Part shown: positions 56,214 through 64,000 of the stretch, piece after piece
Numbering within the stretch: the stretch's first letter is position 1
How the letters are laid out: each line of letters begins with the position of its first letter
Assembly: GCA_914767715.1 (NCBI GenBank)
Contig: OU612069.1
Span: 27,587,387-27,651,386, forward strand
DNA: 64,000 nt
Direction: 5' to 3'
Origin: Membranipora membranacea
Taxonomy: Eukaryota; Bryozoa; Gymnolaemata; Cheilostomatida; Membraniporidae
Notes under the pieces: generated by a model
Told to the model about the DNA's origin: nothing
The model's database searches: none
Seen by the model: the letters and a program-made list of their open reading frames with translations, nothing else
Position numbers and translations under genes: made by a program

Positions 56214-57504
56214 ATGGACAAGAAACAACAGGGTTTATTTAGGTTCTTTAAAAGGTTAGTATTCCATGATGGGGTATGTGTTTACTTACACTTACCTGAT
56301 ACAACTGTCAAATGGATTTTTTCATGGCTCCAGGGCCGCCTTCTCTCAGTTTGTGTCAATAATGTCAAATCGGCCACTAGACATGTGACCTCAGGAGTGC
56401 CCCAAGGCTGTGTATTAGGACCATTGTTATTTAATGTGTACATAAATGATATGCACTCTGCGGTAGCCAACAGCGTGCTCAAACTATATGCAGATGATTC
56501 CTTGTTGTACAAACCAATCACAACACCTGCTAATTCTTGTTTATTTCAGAATGACCTAGACCATCTTATAACTTGGGCAGACAGTTCCCAGATGAAGTTC
56601 AATATAAAAAAATGTGAGCATATGACAATTCAACGCTCCACTGTAAATCCTCTGGTGTCACAACACAGCATGAATAATGACCCCTTACAATGTGTTGACA
56701 AAGTACTATACCTTGGTGTCACGATTGACAATAAACTGTCATTCGATCAACATATAATAAAAATTTGCTCAAAAGCTAATAAATCATTACACATGCTGAT
56801 GCGCTGTCTAAAAAAGGCTAAAAGTAAAACCAGAGCCATAGCTTATAAAACAGTCTGTCGCCCTATACTAGAATTTGCGACCCACACCTGGTCTCCATTT
56901 AAATTGAAAAACATCAATATCATAGAAGGTATAAATAGAAAGGCCTTCAGGTGGACACACTGTAAGAGAAAACGAGACCATATTACTAAGCTCATGACAC
57001 AATTTAATTGGGACACCCTTGCACAAAGACGTGTTAATGCAGACCAAAAAATGTACTTTCGTATGCTTTCTGGTAGTGCTGCTATAGACCAAGATCGGTT
57101 CTCCCTTTATTTTGCCGAGTCTCACAATACCAGACATGGTGCTTTTAAGGGCAATATCAAAACCAAAACTGCCAAACATTCATATAAACATCGCATCCAT
57201 AAACTTTTCTAATCATTCTAGCTGCTTTGCCTAACTGATTATAAGCACTTATCACTGACTCTACTTCATAACATCTGAAGCTGTGCTGTGTATATTTATT
57301 TATTTATTTTTTTTTTTCTTGGCAGTAGCTAGCTATTGATCTTTGAATCAAAGCATTGACTATTTTCTTATCTCGTAGACAAACTGGTTTTCTTCCTTGC
57401 TACTGATAATTTAAACAATTGTTCATACACGACTGCATCTCGATAAAGGAGCCAAAGCGCTCGGAGTGAGATTAATTAGATGAGAGATGAGAGATGAGAG
57501 ACAA
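56214..57504 (+). mobile_element. 5'-truncated non-LTR retrotransposon with a 332-codon reverse transcriptase ORF
   Basis: The ORF (56214-57212) holds the reverse transcriptase from motif B onward: SGVPQGCVLGPLLFNVYIND, LYADDS (catalytic Asp pair), KFNIKKCEHM, and VLYLGVTIDNKLSFDQHI, then the thumb/C-terminal region to HKLF and stop. The N-terminal third, the motif A Asp and the endonuclease are missing. The 3' end has (GAGATGA)n units near 57478-57504. It is unbroken over 332 codons, so the insertion is young. It is distinct from the 24-kb LINE. Confidence 0.85.
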
Positions 57505-57990
57505 TCTTCCCTGGCTGAACATACAAACAACAATGTCCATTTCCATTTATTATGAGGATGAGAAAGGAAAACTGTTGGCCCAAGTACAGTGAGACACTAC
57601 ACTTCTAAGCCTTTGCTTTGGGATCACAAATCATAATCATATTTTCAATGTTATCATCATGGCAAAAGGGAGGAAGACTGTCTCACAGGATAATTGGTCA
57701 GTCTAGTCTATTATTCTTCCAGTCATCCTTCCAATGCAAGGAGCCTGTGTTCTGTGGTGTGGTCTGATAGATAGTAGTCCATTAGTTAGTGTTTGATTGG
57801 GCTTAAGTTTGCTGAAACCTTTGCTGTCCATGTCCATGGTTTCCTGCTGTTGCAGAATTAGAAATGAATGTCACATGAGGAATAGCTAACAAAAAAGCAG
57901 TTCTCCCGCGATCATGTAGGCCTACATATGTCGAAAAAGTTAATTGCAGCTACAGCATGAATTGTTTCAATATTTTGCAACTGAAAAGCT
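57505..57990. other. No supported gene
   Basis: Spacer after the LINE tail; nothing is recognised. Confidence 0.4.
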
Positions 57991-57997
57991 TTGGCGG

Positions 57998-58113
57998 CTG
58001 GGGCTCCGCCCCAGACCCCAAAACCCCCAGCTGTTATGGCTCGGGCCTCGATTCGAGCGCTACGCGCCCTCAAAATGTCAGTGTATTTTACAATTGGGGT
58101 AAGAAAATTTTCT
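57998..58113. repeat. GC-rich hairpin repeat (CTGGGGC-TCC-GCCCCAG)
   Basis: A perfect 7-bp stem with a 3-nt loop at 57998-58014 is followed by AGACCCCAAAACCCCC and a GCGC-TAC-GCGC stem. The segment ends in GGGGTAAGAAAATTTT as at 55.9 kb, suggesting a shared repeat family. Confidence 0.65.
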
Positions 58114-58684
58114 CTGAGACACCACTGTCCCAGTCCCATCCCAATACAACCTATGACCTATGACCATACCACACTTGCTAAACTAAGCAACACTTAACTT
58201 TTATGTAGAAGCCAAAATTCCAAGAAGTGAAGGATTTGGCTGAAGTCACAGATGGATTATTCTTAAAAAAAATTAAAAAACTCAAGTTCACCCAAATCCT
58301 GCCAGCCAACCTGAAAACTAATGAGAAGAAGCAATAGAATCAGAACAACACCAACCTACTCTATCTCCAATAGACATACTGTTTATTGAGCAACTGATAA
58401 AATGCATCCATAGGGGAAGCCAGGGTAATTTGTGCATTGGGGTAATTTGTGCATCTCAGTTTTTAGCAAAAGTATTGTAGTTGCAGAGTTGACTCCCTAC
58501 ACACATATCCACCATTACTGTACGGCCATAATGTTTCCTGGTTCTCAACTAAAGATCTCATGGTGAGTGAAATTTCTTAAATTTTATGTATTGCTTACTT
58601 AAAAGTATTATTCATACAGTTAGTTAGATGTCTAATGATTGTGAGCCCTCTTTAAGGTATTGTTTACTCATTTCAGTTGACATA

Positions 58685-60116
58685 ATGCCTCGTAATTACC
58701 AACGGAAAACCACCAGACGGACATTACCGATGATAACCTGAGAAATGATGCTAGGATGGTGAGAGAGGAAAAGAGCAAGATTAGCCATCCTGCAGCGGCA
58801 TGTGGAGTTAATCGTATGACTCTAGCACGATACATAAGCAAGGGTGAGAAAAGAGGCTACGAAATCACAAGCTCAGCTCACAGAATTTTCACAGACGAAG
58901 ATGAGAAGTCGCTCGCTGACCACATCAAGATGCTGGACAGTGTTTTCTTGGTCTAAGCAGAGACAAGGTGCGAACGCTGGCATGTGACTATGCCACTTCC
59001 AATAACATTACAACTCCGGCTAGCTGGACTACGATTGGCATGGCTGGTGAGAGTATCATCATAATAATATTATATTAAGAGTTAAAGTGTCACCCTATTT
59101 TTTATGTGTTGTGGTAATGTAATCTCAATCTATCTTTGTGATTCTGCTATTGTAGGGCTTGACTGGTTTGCCAAGTTCATTGAGAGGAAATAAGCTGTCA
59201 ATCCGAAAGCCTGAGGCAACGTCGCTGGCCCGCCGGACAGCTTTCAACAAAGTGACTGTGGCTGGTTCCTTCGGCAAACTTTCAGACATCATGTCAAGGT
59301 GGGCCTATGCCTTTATTACTCTTGGGGACCTACATGTAGGCCTATAATATAGAGTGTTGTTGTTAAACGAAATATTACCAGTCATCCAAACTGAATGATG
59401 ACTGTTCGGGATGATTTAGGATTATTAAGACCTTTGGTCTTATATTTCTTATCCAATTTGTTTTTCAGATTCAACTTCAATCCGCAAGACATCTATAATT
59501 TGGATGAAACAGGCGTCACGACCGTACAAGTGGAAAGGTGGTCACGGCAATCGGGAAGAAGCAAGTGGGGTCATCGTCTTCGCGGGAACATGGTGAAACT
59601 ACAACCTTGTGTTGCGCTGTTAATGATGAAGGCACCGCTATTCCCCCATTCTATATATTCCCCAGAGTATTCATAAAACAGGCATTCATGTATGGCTGTG
59701 CACCAAATTCGAAAGGTGTCGCTGCAAAATCTGGCTACATGAGCTCAGAACTGTTTGCAAATGAGTATTTGTCATTTTTTATTTCAAATGTGCGGTGCTC
59801 CAAGGAAATACCTGTTCTGTCAATTCTGAACAACCACAGCTCCCACGTTTCCCTCGAGGCAGTGGAAGTGTGCAAGGACGCTGGTATACACATGCTAACC
59901 ATTCCCCCAGACACATTTAAAAGATATTACAACCAAGCCCTAGACGACTGGATTAGATCAAATCCAGGACGGAGTATTTCAATATATGAGACGGCTAAGC
60001 TCTCAGCTATAGCTTTCAACAAAAGCATGACCTGTGAAAACATCAATTCCTCTTTCCGACGCACTGGTATTTATCTTCTGAATTCCATGGAGTTTGGTGA
60101 TCATGAGTATATTTAA
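58685..60116 (+). pseudogene. pogo-type transposase pseudogene with HTH and DDE_1 domains
   Basis: Start MPRNYQRKTTRR, then an HTH (ISHPAAACGVNRMTLARYIS), then GLSRDKVRTL, an intron with matching phases (59047-59157), GLDWFAKFIER, NKLSIRKPEATSLARRTAFN, a second intron ending at 59469, and NPQDIYNLDETGVTTVQ with the first catalytic Asp. The second Asp, usually in 'LDNHSSH', is Asn (codon 59829-59831). About 16-20 residues holding the third Asp ('QPLD') are deleted near 59915, so IPPD runs directly into TFKRYYNQAL. At least four frameshifts are present. It cannot catalyse transposition. Confidence 0.85.
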
Positions 60117-60314
60117 GCCAGCGTGACTGAACAACCTCTGTTGGCTGGACAGTCTGAAGCCGACAGAGATCCGATGCAGCAAGGATTCACCATCACTTCG
60201 CTATTTTTGCCATCATTCAGTCCTCAAGCATTAACCCAGTACAACCAACCTGTTTTTTAACTTGGTTCTGGAAAATGTATTTTATAAAGCACACAAAAAA
60301 GTCTACCTTAAGCG

Positions 60315-60720
60315 CTGAAACCTGCAGGGACCAAACTTCTGAAGGCTGTCCGATGGGTTCAGTGTGTTTGGGATATTTGCGACAATATTGCAGTTGTACA
60401 TGGAATCTAGCATCAATGCAGCAGACCGACCACACAGTGCCAGATGTGCTCTTTTGAAAGTTGTCGAGCTAATGAAGCAGACAGTATGCAACATGATCAG
60501 CCATCACACTGCCACAGAGAAAGTCAATAAGCCAGAAATGGTTCATTCAATGTTCACAGCAGCTTGGTTGGGTGACAATGACGGGGGAAGGGAATCATGC
60601 TTCAGATGGAGACGTCACGGAGTAGAAAACAATGGTCAAAGGTCAAGCCACATGAGGCAGTAGCCCCAGGTATACAGTAGAGGGCAGGCGTATGATGAAC
60701 TTCCTACTAATGCTCTCATC
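60315..60720 (+). repeat. P-element-like repeat block A, copy 3
   Basis: This copy matches 36715-37090 and 38545-38970 (CTGAAACCTGCAGGGA to GAAAACAATGGTCAAAGGTC). It is followed by the CCCCTATCGTCTATACAATGCTG piece seen after copy 2. It is decayed. Confidence 0.65.
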
Positions 60721-61225
60721 ATATACCCCTATCGTCTATACAATGCTGTCAACCATTTGCTGTCAACCAGCAGCTGTCAGCCTACAAGAAATGTAATAAT
60801 TCACAGCGAGGGTTCGAGGCTATAGTTGTACAATGGAAGCCACAGGTTAGCAAATGACTATTAACACTAAACATTGTCAGTGCTTTATGTAGTGTCAATA
60901 TGTATTCAGGTCTACACAGGCAATGATATGAGAGGCAAAGCCATAGACATAGCAATAAGTTGATGCATTGACATACTTTAGCATTTCAACTTCTATTCTG
61001 AGGTGTGTGGCAAGTGCTGTACAAGACTGTCTTACAACACTCATGCGTCACATAGAGGACATGCCTCATGTCTTACAACACTAATCTATCGCCAGCTACG
61101 GTTTAGTGCTGATTTTGAACAGGAAATATTTGTGATGACTAGAGGATGTCTCCTTCCAATTTTTGTTTTTCCTTAGTTGAGTGATACTATACTATGTTCA
61201 AAATAAAGCAAAATAACTTGTTCCC
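60721..61225. other. No supported gene
   Basis: Spacer between P-element-like pieces; nothing is recognised. Confidence 0.4.
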
Positions 61226-61232
61226 TTGTTGT

Positions 61233-61330
61233 AGATATCATTATGAGTTTGGTCGAATAGATAAGGCTCATTTGGCAGCAAAGGAATTGGAGAGGCTGGA
61301 GAAGCCTATAGGCTTGCTAGAGCCAACAGG
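61233..61330 (+). CDS. Possible exon (RYHYEFGRIDKAHLAAKELE), unknown
   Basis: After TTGTAG the frame reads a Lys/Glu/Ala-rich helix and ends at GTAAGG in phase 1. A later piece after CAACAG at about 61621 reads EDHALTVKYLIVKYGLKFRE, so an old gene or TE may be cut in two. No family is recognised. Confidence 0.3.
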
Positions 61331-62159
61331 TAAGGGCCACTTTGGTTGTCATGTTTTAGGGCGTAGCATTGATTGATAATTTCATATGAGATCATAAACA
61401 GAGCAGATGACATTTAAAAAACATTTTGTGGACATTTTTTTGTGGGTTACCTGTTCGGGCATCATATTAAAGCTACCCCACCCCACCCAACCCCAATGGG
61501 TTGGGGAATTCATTTGATTTGTGTCATTTGCATGACATAAGTATGTAACATGCTGCTGATTCGCATGTCAAGTTACATAAGCAACGTTGATATATTTTTA
61601 TACTTACACTTTTCTCAACAGAGGATCATGCGCTTACAGTGAAATACCTGATCGTGAAGTATGGATTAAAGTTTAGAGAGAGTCATGGAGGTTTAATTTC
61701 GGGTTGGCGATGCTGCGCTGAGGACAGCTAAATACGTGAAGGGGAGACAGGCCTCAGTGTCAGTGTTTATAAGGGATTCTCCTCCCCTGCAAGGGCACTA
61801 GCCTCAGGGCTTAATTATCCCATCGTGTTGTTCTTTCTTTTAAATATTGATTACCCGAAGAAGGCTCCAACGCTATAACTTTCCATCAAACCTGCATGGC
61901 CATAAGGTTCCTGTCAGAAGTACTATGACAGACCTCCAAATATCTCTTTCATAGGTTCTTCACATTTATAGACTTAATATCAGAAAAAAATTTATTATTT
62001 ACTCTTAATTCTTGATATTGCTTCATATTTTAGCCCCGTTTCTGATTATTAAAAGTGAGCAGCAGCTACACAGGTTTTACATCTTCCCTGCAACCAGTGT
62101 GCATATCCGATATGTAACAATGTACCTGATGACTTATTTAACCTATTTTAGGCCTATTG

Positions 62160-62525
62160 ACAAGAGCATCCTATATGATATTATGAGAGATACTCCATCC
62201 AAGATTGGCAATCACAAACTTCTGACAAGGTCTCCTCACTCCAAACATTGAGGCCGATTCCAATGGCCTGGCTGATTTGAGGGATGGTCTAAAGCTATCA
62301 ACTAATCTACATAGGATCCCTGCCAATCATATAATGCAACATCTAATCCCAATCACACTTGAGAGATTAAAGACTGCATGGCAGCGTTACAAACACTCAC
62401 ATCTTATCAGATAATGACAAGCGTGGTATACACTATGTTGCTGGATTTATTATAAGAAGAGTGTCTGAAATGTACTCAAGGATAAAAAAAAACCTGAGTA
62501 TTCATGAGCTGGAAGGACATGTTGT
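62160..62525 (+). pseudogene. P-element-like transposase C-terminal fragment, copy 2
   Basis: It is near-identical in order to 37095-37500 (ATGAGAGATACTC, AATCATATAATGCAACATCT, GTATACACTATGTTGCTGG). It lacks about 60 bp present in copy 1. Frames are broken. Confidence 0.65.
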
Positions 62526-62769
62526 CAATGGCAGTGCTATGGCTCCGCATGTTGACTGGACCGTTATGCAGAGTTGTGGTTGACTCTTTCATGTTTCTCC
62601 AGCAGTTTTTGATTTTTTTGTACCATCAAGAGCACAGTTCAGCAACAATTAAATTCAGGAGCATCGAGGAACTGTAAACTGCTGAATATTCTAACTGACA
62701 TGATAAATGATTACGATGAGATTTATAAGCTTTGGTACGATATATATATCCTCCCTGGATGAGCTGAAG

Positions 62770-63290
62770 CTCAAAGATGGCCCTCATCTATAAAAACGAC
62801 ACTCTGACAGGATACATGGAGCTCGATGACATTTCCACGGCCATTGAAGAGGACGTTCTGGCACAAACCAAAAAGTGGCCACATATGAACAACATATAGC
62901 ATTCATGATACAGGGTCAGAAACAATGCCTCTTCCATCCATCCATCCATCCATCGTTGCATGTGGGAATGTGTGGAAAACTTGGAAATGGTTGGATTCAG
63001 GGTACACTCGATTGTATGTGAGGTGATCGGCAAACAACGCCTCACCCATCCAGTTGGACTGTATGCTACAACAGGAGCCTCTAGCGTCCAAATGTATCAT
63101 TGCTTTTGGGGATGTGTGAAAAACTTGAAGATGGCTGGATTCAGGGTAAAAACAGCAAGATGTTCTAATTTCATGAAAGTGACTACCCTGAAGATGAGAT
63201 AATTTTCAGATGCTACAACTGAATTGCTGACCAGCCGACATACTTCATATCAGACGAACCTCATCTAGTCAAGACCGATTTAGATGACTA
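62770..63290 (+). pseudogene. P-element-like transposase catalytic fragment, copy 2
   Basis: Pieces read AIEEDVLAQTKKW, LTHPVGLYATTGASSVQMYH, CVENLEMVGFRVHSIVC and YFISDEPHLVKT. The block TTGGACTGTATGCTACAACA to GGCTGGATTCAGGGT is partly duplicated in itself. A TCCA run (62934-62953) interrupts it. It is the sister of 39345-39850. Confidence 0.7.
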
Positions 63291-63660
63291 GTCAGTTTGA
63301 TGGCTTTAGACATAGCCAAAGAAATAGCTCTGGTTTCCTCAAGGCCATCTCTGATTGTAAGTTGAAGGGTGTGAGCAAAACATGAGATTCGCTAACTCTC
63401 AATAGAATCAACGGAGCTGTCTGTGTTTTCTAGGCTCCACAGTTCTCCATCATCAGGATCAGTGCTAGGTTGTAAGTCAGCATCTGATAATAGGAATTTA
63501 GTCGCAAATGCAGCCTTAATCTTCAAAGCATTGTCTGTCACAATATAGCTGATTTTGTTGCTGATCTGGTACTGTTTGAGGAGATTCTTTTACCTGTATG
63601 GCTACCTTTGAAATAAATGAGAACACAGGTCAAAGTCAAACTTGAAAAATAGTCAAAGGC
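63280..63660 (-). pseudogene. hAT/ZBED-type transposase fragment, minus strand
   Basis: On the minus strand: YFKGSHTGKRI, a frameshift, then LLKQYQISNKISYIVTDNAL, then KIKAAFATKFLLS, TAG, then ISCFAHTLQLTIRDGLEETR. This is the core of a hAT transposase of the ZBED type ('HTG-NI', 'TDNA-N---A', 'C-AH-LQL--'), with the catalytic Asp of TDNA kept. A frameshift and a TAG break it, so it is a pseudogene. It abuts the P-element fragment. Confidence 0.7.
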
Positions 63661-64000
63661 CTGGTCAACGCTGCTGCGCCTTAACAGGATTGAGTGGACA
63701 GCCCCAAAGAAGGCAGTGTAATTCATCTTCTCACATACTAAGATTTCCCATTTGGATCATTGCACAATGGGAATATTTGGCAACAAAATTCATGCAGTCT
63801 GTCGTCGTCAACTTTTGGCCCTTGAACAGATTGATCTTGATTCTTAAATATTCTTTTGCCAATACTGGTACTTGACAGTTATTAGTGCTGTGACAATCAT
63901 AAATTGCTGCCGCAATTTATCCATGCATCCTTCTATCTACATGACACCACAGTGAATGATAATAATAAACACAGCTCCGGTTTTAGATAATTGGCATCAC
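63661..64000 (-). other. Probable further hAT sequence, unresolved
   Basis: Minus-strand frames such as VPVLAKEYLRIKINLFKGQK (about 63.8 kb) loosely resemble the hAT C-terminal dimerisation region, but it lies 5' of the core on that strand. It may be a second element or a rearranged piece. The window ends before it can be judged. Confidence 0.25.

Overview
The window looks like nuclear DNA of an early-branching marine invertebrate, most likely a sponge or a similar non-bilaterian animal. It is AT-rich. Its genes are cut into small exons with GT-AG introns, nearly all in phase 1. No bacterial-type operon is present, and there is a dense mix of decayed eukaryotic transposons. The taxon is an inference from gene style and repeat families; no marker gene settles it.

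Layout. (1) 1-3.4 kb: the end of a LINE-like ORF, then unassigned DNA. (2) 3.5-20.3 kb, + strand: an exon series with consistent splice phases. It starts with small acidic exons, including a triplicated exon at 5.0-6.1 kb. It then gives a C2HC zinc finger (12.3 kb), a tyrosine-recombinase-like core (13.2-15.2 kb), a tandem array of small acidic exon modules (15.8-19.6 kb) and a terminal Myb/SANT-like exon (20.1-20.3 kb). I read this as one gene of an invertebrate/fish zinc finger-recombinase-SANT family. This copy has a missing core segment, an in-frame TGA and a one-base frameshift at the catalytic His. (3) 21.3-26.8 kb: duplicated repeats, a TTTGGGG-type G-rich minisatellite, and a palindromic foldback element split by a nearly full-length but dead non-LTR retrotransposon. 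(4) 27.5-36.1 kb, + strand: a second phase-1 exon series with a duplicated exon, an F-box-like terminal ORF, an 18-nt micro-exon and a DUF4806-like domain interrupted by one in-frame TAG. A 1.7-kb foldback element (30.4-32.1 kb) sits in it. (5) 36.7-64 kb: a transposon graveyard. It holds P-element/THAP9-type pieces in scrambled order, two relatives of an unnamed 'HGKG' transposase-like family, a PIF/Harbinger remnant, a MADF gene with one nonsense codon, two pogo/DDE_1 transposases, two 5'-truncated LINEs, a tRNA-like element and a hAT/ZBED fragment on the minus strand.

How the parts relate. The transposase pieces are independent insertions, nearly all broken. The two host-like exon series share phase-1 logic, so exon duplication keeps frame; in both, exons have been copied in tandem. 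The most notable locus is the recombinase-SANT gene with its expanding exon array. All exon calls come from splice-site, frame and phase reasoning by eye; transcripts would decide them.
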